DNA of 5,777 nt from the NCBI GenBank assembly GCA_020425835.1, contig JAGQRC010000005.1:1-5777 (forward strand). The letters are read 5' to 3'. Positions 1 to 5,777 of the stretch are shown piece after piece (positions within the stretch are counted from its first letter, which is position 1; each line of letters starts with the position of its first letter). A program made the translations under genes and the position numbers. This stretch comes from Planctomycetota bacterium. GTDB taxonomy: Bacteria > Planctomycetota > UBA8108 > UBA1146 > JAJFFE01. The notes below the pieces were generated by a model that was given only the letters and a program-made list of their open reading frames with translations, was not told the DNA's origin and ran no database searches.

Positions 1-2
1 TC

Positions 3-104
3 CCGCTCCAACCTCAGTACGTCGTGGGACGGGATGGCGACTTCCTGATCCTCCGCAACTTCGAGGGAGCGGAGTTCCGATACCCGGACCCGGTGGGAAC
101 GTGA
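3..104 (+). CDS. C-terminal end of a KamA-family radical SAM aminomutase (lysine 2,3-aminomutase-like), cut by the window edge
   Basis: Only the last 33 codons and the TGA (102-104) are in the window; the reading frame is open from position 3. The tail contains YVVGRDGDFLILRNFEGAEF followed by RYPDP. This matches the usual end of lysine 2,3-aminomutase-family proteins, where a 'P-x-Y-V-V/I ... K-V-x-L-R-N-F/Y-E-G' segment is followed by a Tyr/Pro-rich end. Known family members are PLP- and [4Fe-4S]/SAM-dependent cytosolic enzymes that move an amino group from the alpha to the beta carbon of lysine or, in some, glutamate. The radical SAM CxxxCxxC motif, the PLP lysine and the substrate-recognition residues lie outside the window, so substrate and activity cannot be judged. 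It is followed after 49 nt by the first ATP-grasp gene and is probably the upstream member of the same operon. An EF-P-type lysine aminomutase (EpmB-like) is an alternative. Confidence 0.72.
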   Translation, partial: PLQPQYVVGRDGDFLILRNFEGAEFRYPDPVGT

Positions 105-143
105 CTTCGCGAAGGCCTCGGCTCTCCGCTTCCCGACGAGAGC

Positions 144-147
144 GAGG
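144..147 (+). promoter_or_regulatory. Likely ribosome binding site for the first ATP-grasp gene
   Basis: GAGG lies 6 nt before the ATG at 154, a normal Shine-Dalgarno spacing. It supports 154 as the ancestral start even though the frame meets a TAG at 172. The 49-nt gap it sits in (105-153) shows no convincing promoter or terminator. Confidence 0.5.
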
Positions 148-153
148 CGAGCC

Positions 154-1182
154 ATGAGAATCGGACTGACCTAGGATCTTCGGGATGAGTACCTCGCTGC
201 CGGCTTCAGCGAGGAGGAGACGGCCGAGTTCGACCGTGCCGACACCATCGATCGGATCGAGGAGGCGCTCCGGGAGCTGAACCACGAGACCGACCGCATC
301 GGCAATGGCCGACAACTCGTCCAGAGACTCGGCGTCGGCGAGCGGTGGGACCTCGTCTTCAACATCTGCGAGGGGCTGTACGGCTTGGGACGCGAAGGCC
401 AGGTGCCGGCGATCCTCGACCTGTTCGAGATTCCGTACACCTTCGCCGATCCGCGAACCATGGGCATCTGTCTCGACAAGGCGGTGACGAAGAGCGTCCT
501 ACGAGACGCGGGACTCCCGACTCCGCGCTCCGCGGTCATCGAAGACGCGGAAGCGTTGTCCTCGTGGAGCGCTCGACTCGACCGCGCGAGGCCGACGGAG
601 TTGCCCGTTCGGTTTCCCCTCTTCGCGAAGCCGATCGCGGAGGGGACCGGGAAGGGCATCACGCCCGCCTCCAAGATCGAGAACTCGAGCCAACTCGAAC
701 GCGTCGTCCCGGAGCTCCTCGAACGCCACCGCCAACCAGTGCTCCTGGAGGAGTACTTGGCGGGACGCGAGTTCACCGTCGGGCTCCTCGGCACCGGTCG
801 AAACGCGGAATGCCTCGGCACGCTCGAGATCGTCCTTCTCGATGGCGCGGAGCCGGAGGTCTACTCGTACGTGAACAAGGAGCGGTGCGAGGAGCTCGTG
901 GAGTACCGTTGGGTTCGCGCAGCCCAAGACGAGCAGGTGCGCCGGGCCGAGGCGATCGCCCTGGAGGCGTGGCGAGCCCTGGGCTGTCGCGACGGGGGCC
1001 GGATCGATCTCCGTTGTGACGACGCCGGAAACCCACAGGTTCTCGAGGCGAACCCCCTGGCGGGTCTCCATCCCTTCCACTCCGATCTCCCCATGCTCGC
1101 CACCGCGGTCGGCATGCCGTACGTCGATCTCATCGGCCGCATCGTCTCATCCGCCGAGCTGCGCCGGTTCCCCCGGACGTGA
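154..1182 (+). CDS. D-Ala-D-Ala-ligase-like ATP-grasp amide ligase, interrupted by an in-frame TAG at codon 7
   Basis: The frame from ATG 154 reads MRIGLT, a TAG at 172-174, then DLRDEYLAAGFSEEE and an uninterrupted ATP-grasp protein to TGA 1180-1182 (342 residues counting the stop position). Visible signatures, numbered from 154, are FNICEG at 69-74, GLPTP at 120-124, nucleotide-binding FAKP with K159 and E163, LLEEY with E199/E200, GREF at 204-207, D285, and the metal/phosphate-binding LEANP with E298 and N300. The family activates a carboxylate as acyl phosphate and joins it to an amine. The real partners here are unlikely to be known from the fold alone; the operon suggests an amino acid or beta-amino acid. 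Restart within the frame after the TAG would need CTG 277, TTG 385 or GTG 397. That would delete most of the N-terminal domain, so either the TAG is an error or recent mutation, or the gene is broken. The next gene starts 7 nt downstream. Confidence 0.85.
172..174 (+). other. In-frame amber codon in the first ATP-grasp gene
   Basis: TAG occupies the seventh codon of the frame beginning at ATG 154. Coding-like sequence continues on both sides, with MRIGLT before and DLRDEY after. By my memory of relatives, this beta-strand is commonly followed by Tyr ('GLTYDLRDxY'), so a single C-to-G or T-to-G change of a Tyr codon (TAC/TAT) would explain it. The reading of the stop is direct; the ancestral residue is inferred. 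Confidence 0.9.
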
Positions 1183-1184
1183 GG
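1181..1184 (+). promoter_or_regulatory. Ribosome binding site that decides the GTG start of the second ATP-grasp gene
   Basis: GAGG overlaps the TGA of the preceding gene and lies 5 nt before GTG 1190. The same frame is open further upstream to 1016, but that part is an arginine/serine/proline-rich shadow of the first ATP-grasp gene. GTG 1190 begins the proper Rossmann-type strand VRIVVLHQD. Confidence 0.6.
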
Positions 1185-1189
1185 TCCCC

Positions 1190-2224
1190 GTGAGAATCGT
1201 CGTCCTCCATCAAGACGCCTCCGAGGAAGCGACGGTCGACGAGCGGGACGTCCTGAACCAGAGGGACGCGGTCATCGATGCGCTCGCGCGCTGTGGCCAC
1301 GACGTCACGTCGTGGTCCTGCACGCTGGACCTCTCTCGCACGCGACGCCGACTCGAAGAGTTCCGGCCCGATGTCGTCTTCAACCTCGTGGAGTCGTTGG
1401 GCGGGACGGACCGCCTGATGCCTCTGGCGACGCTGCTGCTCGAGTCGCTGGCACTGCCGCACACCGGCTCCGGGACTCGCTCGATCCTCGCGACGTCGGA
1501 GAAGGTCCGCGCCAAGGAGAGACTTCGGGAGCTGGGACTCCCGACTCCCGACTGGGTCTCCCTTCACGGCGATCCGTTCGATCGAGATGCACGACCGCGA
1601 TTCGACCGACCCTGGATCTTGAAGACCGTCTGGGAGCACGCCTCGTTCGGGATCCAGGACGAGTCCGTCCTGACGCCCGAGACTTCCTCGCAACTCCGGG
1701 CTCGGCTGCGAGAGCGGGAAGGGCGAACGGGGCGGCCGCACTTCGCGGAACCCTACATCGAAGGCCGCGAGTTCAACGTCTCGCTCTTGGCATCGGCAGC
1801 CGACCCGAATGAGCCGGTGGTCCTCCCCATCGCCGAGATCGACTTCTCGCGTTTTCCACCGGGCAAACCACGGATCGTCGGACACTCCGCGAAGTGGAGT
1901 GCAGACTCCTTCGAATTCGAGAGCACCCCGCGCTGCTTCGACGATGGCCTCGAGGACGCACCCCTCCGAGAGCGCCTCGGTGCGCTCGCCACACGGTGTT
2001 GGTCTGCCTTCGACATCGGTGGCTACGCTCGCGTGGACTTCCGAGTGGATCCATCGGGGCAGCCGTGGATCCTCGAGGTCAACGTGAATCCCTGTCTCAC
2101 TCCGGACGCCGGATTCGCGGCTGCGCTCGCCCGTGCGGGGATCTCCTACGACGACGCCATGGAGCGGATCGTCGACAGTTCGATCCCGGCTCACGGCGAC
2201 CCTGGCTGTACTCGAAGGAGCTGA
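1190..2224 (+). CDS. Second D-Ala-D-Ala-ligase-like ATP-grasp amide ligase
   Basis: A 344-residue cytosolic ATP-grasp protein starts at GTG 1190. It opens with the strand VRIVVLHQD and continues with FNLVESLGG (64-72, E68). GLPTP follows, then ILKTVWEHASFGI with the ATP-binding K145, and FAEPYIEGREFNV with E187, E191 and GREF. D283 and the catalytic-end motif ILEVNVNP (E296, N298, N300) complete the fold. All expected ATP-grasp acidic and asparagine residues are present, so it looks active. It is a diverged paralogue of the preceding gene: the same motif order and nearly the same length, but low overall identity by eye. That suggests successive or alternative amide-bond formation with different substrates, which is inference. 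The stop is 1 nt before the next ATG, so translation is probably coupled. The role as a true D-Ala-D-Ala ligase is unlikely given two copies beside an aminomutase and acetyltransferases, with no cell-wall genes nearby. Confidence 0.9.
   Translation: MRIVVLHQDASEEATVDERDVLNQRDAVIDALARCGHDVTSWSCTLDLSRTRRRLEEFRPDVVFNLVESLGGTDRLMPLATLLLESLALPHTGSGTRSILATSEKVRAKERLRELGLPTPDWVSLHGDPFDRDARPRFDRPWILKTVWEHASFGIQDESVLTPETSSQLRARLREREGRTGRPHFAEPYIEGREFNVSLLASAADPNEPVVLPIAEIDFSRFPPGKPRIVGHSAKWSADSFEFESTPRCFDDGLEDAPLRERLGALATRCWSAFDIGGYARVDFRVDPSGQPWILEVNVNPCLTPDAGFAAALARAGISYDDAMERIVDSSIPAHGDPGCTRRS
2215..2220 (+). promoter_or_regulatory. Strong ribosome binding site (AAGGAG) for the GNAT-deacetylase fusion gene
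   Basis: AAGGAG ends 5 nt before ATG 2226 and is embedded in the last codons of the upstream ligase. It decides the start: the frame is open back to 2133, but that stretch overlaps the ligase and has no comparable site. Confidence 0.75.
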
Positions 2225-2225
2225 G

Positions 2226-3962
2226 ATGTTCCAGATCCGCCGTGTCTACGACGACGTCCTCCCGGTGAACCAGTCCGCCCTCCGAGAGGTCCACAAGATC
2301 TTCGTCGATCAGTTCCCCGGTGCGCCCATCGAGGACGTCGAGCAACTCGGTGAACGACTGCGGAATCCGTTCGAGAAGCGATTCCGCACGATCCTGACGA
2401 TCGCCATGGACTCTCGGCGACGGGTGACCGGTTTTGCGATCGTCCTTCACGACCCGGAGATCGGCTTCTGCTACCTCGACTATCTCGCCGCGGGCAAGCG
2501 GCTCACGGGTCGAGGGGTGGGCGCTGCGCTCTACGAGCACATTCGCTCGGAGGCGGTCGCTCTCGGTGCGGTCGGGTTGTTCTTCGAGTGTCTCCCGGAT
2601 GAACCGGCGCTCTGCGCTGATGCCAAGATCCGTCGACAGAACGCTGCGCGGCTGCGGTTCTACGAGCAGTACGGTGCACGGCCGATCGAGGGAACGGCCT
2701 ACGAGACTCCGCCGCCCGGCTCGGATCCCGACAACATGCCCTACCTCGTCTGGGATCCCCTCGACCGAGAATCCTCGCTGAGAGTCGGGGTGACTCGCCA
2801 AGTCGTCCAGGCCATCCTGGAGCGGAAGTACAAGGAGCTCTGCCCACCCGAGTACGTGCGGCAGGTTCTCGATTCGTTCCACGACGACCCCGTGCGGATC
2901 CGCGCGCAGAAGTACCCGGCGACCGATCACCCGGTGGCCACGGCGCCTCCGACGGAGCGCGTCGTTCTGACGGTCAACGACAAGCACGACATCCATCACA
3001 TTCGCGAGCGTGGATACGTCGAGTCTCCGGTGCGAATCCGGGTCATCCTCGAGCAGCTGGAGAAGTCGGACCTCTTCGAGACCGTGGCTGTCGCCGAACA
3101 CCCCATGAGCACGATCCTCGAGGTGCACGACCGGGACTTCGTCGACTACCTCCACAACGCTTGCGAAAGCGTTCCCGCCGGGAAGTCGCTCTATCCGTAC
3201 GTCTTCCCGATCCGCAACGCGCTCCGGCCACCGAAGGAGCTCGCCGTCCGTGCGGGGTACTACTGCATCGACACGTTCACGCCGCTGAACCGGAACGCCT
3301 TCCCCGCGGCCAAGCGCGCCGTCGACTGCGTCCTCACGGCGGCGGACGCCATCCTCGAAGGACGACGTCTGGCGTACGCGTTGGTTCGTCCCCCGGGACA
3401 CCACGCCGAGCGTCGCAGTTTCGGCGGCTTCTGCTACTTCGGCAATGCCGCCATCGCCGCTCAGTACTTCAGCAAGCACTCGAGAGTGGCCATCCTCGAT
3501 GTCGACTACCATCACGGGAACAGCCAACAGGACATCTTCTACGAGCGGTCCGACGTCCTCACCGTCTCGATCCACGGGGACCCTGACTTCGCCTACCCGT
3601 ACTTCACCGGGTTCGCGGACGAAGCGGGGAGTGGCGAGGGTCTGGGATTCAACGTCAACTATCCTCTCCCGGAGGAAGTCGACGGCGAGCGGTATCGAGA
3701 GACGCTGGCCGAGGCGCTCGACCGGATTCGTCGGCACGATCCCAGCTTCCTGGTGATCGCCCTCGGACTGGATCCCGCGAAGGGAGACCCGACGGGAACC
3801 TGGCTACTGTCGGCCAAGGACTTCCACCGCAACGGAGAGATGATCGGCGACCTCCGGTTGCCGACCCTGGTCGTCCAGGAGGGCGGCTATCGGACGCGCA
3901 CGTTGGGTGTCAACGCGCGCAGTTTCTTCCAAGGACTGGTCACAGGAGCGCACCGACCATGA
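2226..3962 (+). CDS. Bifunctional GNAT acetyltransferase / acetylpolyamine amidohydrolase (HDAC-fold deacetylase) fusion
   Basis: This 578-residue protein has two enzyme domains. Residues about 5-180 are a GNAT acetyltransferase, with acetyl-CoA loop TGRGVG (94-99; Thr sits where Arg/Gln is usual) and a late N139...FYEQYG with Y146. A helical, charged linker spans about 185-245. Residues about 246-575 are a zinc amidohydrolase of the HDAC superfamily, closest by recall to bacterial acetylpolyamine amidohydrolase. It carries RPPGHHA with the His pair H392/H393, DVDYHHGN with zinc ligands D427 and H429, ALGLD with third ligand D516, and EGGY with catalytic Y555. All catalytic residues are present. 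The deacetylase class removes acetyl groups from acetylated amines such as polyamines or lysine-like compounds; the GNAT half adds acyl groups to amines. With an aminomutase and two ligases upstream, the target is more likely a small amine or amide than histone-like protein. It follows the ligase by 1 nt and overlaps the next gene by 4 nt. No signal peptide or membrane segment is seen. Confidence 0.94.
   Translation: MFQIRRVYDDVLPVNQSALREVHKIFVDQFPGAPIEDVEQLGERLRNPFEKRFRTILTIAMDSRRRVTGFAIVLHDPEIGFCYLDYLAAGKRLTGRGVGAALYEHIRSEAVALGAVGLFFECLPDEPALCADAKIRRQNAARLRFYEQYGARPIEGTAYETPPPGSDPDNMPYLVWDPLDRESSLRVGVTRQVVQAILERKYKELCPPEYVRQVLDSFHDDPVRIRAQKYPATDHPVATAPPTERVVLTVNDKHDIHHIRERGYVESPVRIRVILEQLEKSDLFETVAVAEHPMSTILEVHDRDFVDYLHNACESVPAGKSLYPYVFPIRNALRPPKELAVRAGYYCIDTFTPLNRNAFPAAKRAVDCVLTAADAILEGRRLAYALVRPPGHHAERRSFGGFCYFGNAAIAAQYFSKHSRVAILDVDYHHGNSQQDIFYERSDVLTVSIHGDPDFAYPYFTGFADEAGSGEGLGFNVNYPLPEEVDGERYRETLAEALDRIRRHDPSFLVIALGLDPAKGDPTGTWLLSAKDFHRNGEMIGDLRLPTLVVQEGGYRTRTLGVNARSFFQGLVTGAHRP
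3944..3948 (+). promoter_or_regulatory. Ribosome binding site (AGGAG) for the downstream GNAT gene
   Basis: AGGAG lies 10 nt before ATG 3959, inside the end of the fusion gene. With the ATGA stop/start overlap at 3959-3962 it points to translational coupling. Confidence 0.5.
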
Positions 3963-4462
3963 GCGCCGCCGAGAAGACCGACGACACCGTTCGCTTCCGT
4001 TCCGAAGTTCGACCCGATGACGTCCTCGCGGTGAGACGTCTCGTCGACGCAACCGACGTGTTCCGACCCGCCGAGGTCGACATTGCAGTGGAGCTGGTGG
4101 AGGAGCGACTCGCGCGCGGGACCGCCTCGGGCTACGACTTCATCTTCGCCGATCTCGGCGGTCGCTCGATCGGATACACCTGCTTCGGGCCCATTCCCTG
4201 CACCGAGGGCAGTGTCGACCTGTACTGGCTCGCGGTCGATCCCGGCGAGCAACGACACGGCGTCGGTCGGATCCTCGTCGAGCGGGCCGAACAAGTCCTT
4301 CGCGAGCAGGGAATGCGACAGGTCTACATCGAGACCTCGGCCGGGCCGCGATACGCCGCAGCCCGCGCCTTCTACGAGAAGCAGGGTTACCAACGGGTCG
4401 CGACCCTGGCCGACTTCTACCAACCCGGAGATGCCAAGGTCATCTTCCAAAAGACCTTGTGA
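3959..4462 (+). CDS. Stand-alone GNAT-family N-acetyltransferase
   Basis: A 167-residue single-domain GNAT. After a short charged N-terminus come FIFADLGGRSIGYTCFGPIP, the strand VDLYWLAVDP, and the canonical acetyl-CoA pyrophosphate loop QRHGVG at 98-103. IETSAGPRY follows, then RAFYEKQGY with the general-acid-position Y139, and a C-terminal DFYQPGDAKVIF segment. The complete set of GNAT motifs suggests an active cytosolic enzyme transferring an acetyl or other acyl group to an amine. It does not resemble the GNAT domain of the preceding fusion beyond the fold, so the operon carries two distinct acyltransferases. Its start codon overlaps the stop of the fusion gene, and it is the last gene of the string. 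By context it could acetylate a beta-amino acid or its ligated product, as AblB-type enzymes do with beta-lysine in other organisms. I do not see enough to assign it to that subfamily. Confidence 0.92.
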   Translation: MSAAEKTDDTVRFRSEVRPDDVLAVRRLVDATDVFRPAEVDIAVELVEERLARGTASGYDFIFADLGGRSIGYTCFGPIPCTEGSVDLYWLAVDPGEQRHGVGRILVERAEQVLREQGMRQVYIETSAGPRYAAARAFYEKQGYQRVATLADFYQPGDAKVIFQKTL

Positions 4463-4480
4463 GGGTCCCGGAGAAACCCG

Positions 4481-5777
4481 CTACTCCTTGGAGAATCGGT
4501 AGGCGATGAGATCGGCTTCCTTGCCTCGAGCGCGCGCGTACTCGACGAAGTGATCGCTGTGTTCGAGCGCGTCCAGCAGCTCGGGCCGTCGCTCCGACGC
4601 GCGATCGACATCGATGACCAGAAACCGGATGTCGCGATTCGCCATGAACGCGGCGATGTCCTCGAGCGGATTGCTCGGAAGAATCAGGTTCTCACCCTCG
4701 GCGTAGAACGAGGTGCGCCCCTTCGCGCTGACGAAGCGCTGACCCGGGCCGAACTCGCTCCGAATCCGGCGTCCCAGCTTCTTCTCCGGACAGGTGAACC
4801 ACCCGTTGCCGCTGCGAAGGCTCCGGTTCAGACCTTCCGGGAGCGCGAGAGCGGCGATCGCGATCGCGACCCAGATCGGGGCGATGCTCCGCCGGTCTCG
4901 AAGATAGCGGGCGATCGCCGCGGCCGCCGCCGCGCAGTAAGGGAGACAGATCGGCACGAGGCCGAGCCAGAAGCGCCGTGACACGTAGAACACCATGAAA
5001 ACGGCGGCATAGAACACGAAGAGCGCGAGCACGGTGGGCAGGGTCCCGCGTCGCGCTCGACGCCCGCCGACAATGATCCCGAGCACCAACAGGAATGATG
5101 TCACGGTCCCCACGGCGGGAGGAAAGACGCGCACGTACTCCTTCAGATTGGCGAAGTAGGAACCCAGCACCTCCGTCGGATCCTCGAGAAACGTCTGCCA
5201 AGGAGAGAAGCTCTGGTAGGCGTCGCGGACAGACAGTTTCTCCTCGTGGAGCGTCATCGTCCGCGCTTCGTTCAGCGTGTTGAGCCGGTCGCCGAGCCCC
5301 TTGTCAAAGTCCTGGAGAACACCCGCCTTCGGGCTCAGGGTCCAGACCCCGACCTTCTCGTGGACGAAGAGGGCGTTCCAACCGAGCGACGGAAGGAGAC
5401 AGAGGACGGCGAGGACGCCCGCGACGAGCACTCGCGTGGCATAGCGGCGCAACGCCGCACGATCCCTTCGCTGGATCCAACCGACGACGATCACGCCACC
5501 GGTCAGCAACAGCGCGAGTCCCAACGCCTCCGGACGAACGAGGTACGCCAGACCGAGCAACAGCCCAAAAAGCGCTCCCCGACCCGGGCTCGGGCGCCGA
5601 ACGATGACCAGTCCCGCCCACAGCGTCAGATTGAAGAGCAACGCGTAGAACGCATCCGCCTTCGCGTCCCCTCCATAACGAACACTGAACGGGTGGACCG
5701 CGGCGATCCAGATCGCGAATCGGTGGACCCAGACATCATCGGGGAACGCCCACCGGGCGAACCCGAGAACCGGGAAG
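4481..5777 (-). CDS. C-terminal part of a GT39/ArnT-type integral membrane glycosyltransferase, running off the right edge
   Basis: The minus-strand frame is open from the window edge (first whole codon at 5776) to the TAG at 4481-4483, giving 431 visible residues. The real start is beyond 5777. Roughly eight hydrophobic segments are visible, at about 42-59, 68-81, 84-100, 116-133, 221-238, 248-265, 269-289 and 298-312 of the visible part. A soluble C-terminal domain of about 115 residues follows. Early segments VHPFSVRYGGDAKADAFYAL and LGLAYLVRPEAL (R81-P82-E83) are typical of GT-C-fold enzymes that move sugars from polyprenyl-phosphate donors onto lipid or protein acceptors on the outer face of the membrane. 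The N-terminal catalytic Asp/Glu loop is outside the window, so activity and acceptor cannot be judged. It converges on the operon with an 18-nt gap (4463-4480) and shows no functional link to it. Confidence 0.87.
   Translation of the reverse strand, partial: FPVLGFARWAFPDDVWVHRFAIWIAAVHPFSVRYGGDAKADAFYALLFNLTLWAGLVIVRRPSPGRGALFGLLLGLAYLVRPEALGLALLLTGGVIVVGWIQRRDRAALRRYATRVLVAGVLAVLCLLPSLGWNALFVHEKVGVWTLSPKAGVLQDFDKGLGDRLNTLNEARTMTLHEEKLSVRDAYQSFSPWQTFLEDPTEVLGSYFANLKEYVRVFPPAVGTVTSFLLVLGIIVGGRRARRGTLPTVLALFVFYAAVFMVFYVSRRFWLGLVPICLPYCAAAAAAIARYLRDRRSIAPIWVAIAIAALALPEGLNRSLRSGNGWFTCPEKKLGRRIRSEFGPGQRFVSAKGRTSFYAEGENLILPSNPLEDIAAFMANRDIRFLVIDVDRASERRPELLDALEHSDHFVEYARARGKEADLIAYRFSKE

Noticed and set aside
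105..114. Perfect 10-nt palindrome CTTCGCGAAG just after the aminomutase stop
   Set aside because: It has no loop and no T-run, and short GC-rich palindromes are expected by chance; not called as a terminator or operator.
172..174. TAG as a pyrrolysine or other recoded codon
   Set aside because: The expected residue is an ordinary Tyr-like position, no tRNA or recoding element is in the window, and a single base change or sequence error is simpler.
1016..1189. N-terminal extension of the second ATP-grasp gene to ATG 1016
   Set aside because: The extension overlaps the conserved end of the first ligase and reads as Ser/Pro/Arg-rich shadow. GTG 1190 has a suitable ribosome binding site and starts the expected beta-strand.
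1130..2194. Minus-strand open frame of 354 codons opposite the second ATP-grasp gene
   Set aside because: Same reasoning: it mirrors the codon bias of the sense gene, shows no motif, and has no ribosome binding site of note.
154..2224. A vancomycin-type or peptidoglycan ligase cluster
   Set aside because: No cell-wall genes, VanH/VanX-like genes or regulators are present, and the partners are an aminomutase, acetyltransferases and a deacetylase.
2133..2225. N-terminal extension of the fusion gene to 2133
   Set aside because: It lies wholly within the upstream ligase, while ATG 2226 has a strong AAGGAG 5 nt before it.
2097..3737. Long open frame on the minus strand (546 codons) opposite the fusion gene
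   Set aside because: It is antisense to a gene with complete catalytic motifs. Its translation is charged, low-complexity and Arg/Val/Asp-rich with no recognisable domain; such frames are common opposite GC-rich genes.
4463..4479. GGGT...ACCC inverted repeat in the 18-nt convergent gap
   Set aside because: The stem is only 4 bp with a 9-nt loop and no T-run, too weak to call a terminator.

Overview
The window is GC-rich bacterial DNA, about 62% G+C in the one line I counted, with dense coding and almost no intergenic space. Nothing in it fixes the taxon. The base composition, GTG start use and gene content would suit a high-GC Gram-negative such as a myxobacterium-like or other environmental lineage, but that is a guess.

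Positions 3-4462 form a tight plus-strand gene string that looks like one operon. It holds the last 33 codons of a KamA-family radical SAM aminomutase (3-104) and a D-Ala-D-Ala-ligase-like ATP-grasp enzyme (154-1182) broken by an in-frame TAG at codon 7. A second, diverged ATP-grasp ligase (1190-2224, GTG start) follows. Next is a 578-residue fusion of a GNAT acetyltransferase to an acetylpolyamine-amidohydrolase/HDAC-fold deacetylase (2226-3962), then a stand-alone GNAT acetyltransferase (3959-4462). Gaps between these genes are 49, 7 and 1 nt, and the last pair overlaps by 4 nt (ATGA). Positions 4481-5777 carry, on the minus strand, the C-terminal part of a membrane glycosyltransferase of the GT39/ArnT type. 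It converges on the operon and is probably unrelated.

Taken together, the operon reads as a small-molecule pathway. An aminomutase could make a beta-amino acid such as beta-lysine. Two ATP-grasp ligases could form one or two amide bonds, and two acetyltransferases plus a zinc deacetylase could add and remove acetyl groups. This could be acetyl-protection logic or the making and recycling of an N-acetylated beta-amino acid compound. The enzyme classes are read from the sequence; the pathway is inference. I do not recognise it as a characterised system.

The three main points of interest are the operon, the acetyltransferase-deacetylase fusion, and the TAG that interrupts an otherwise intact first ligase.
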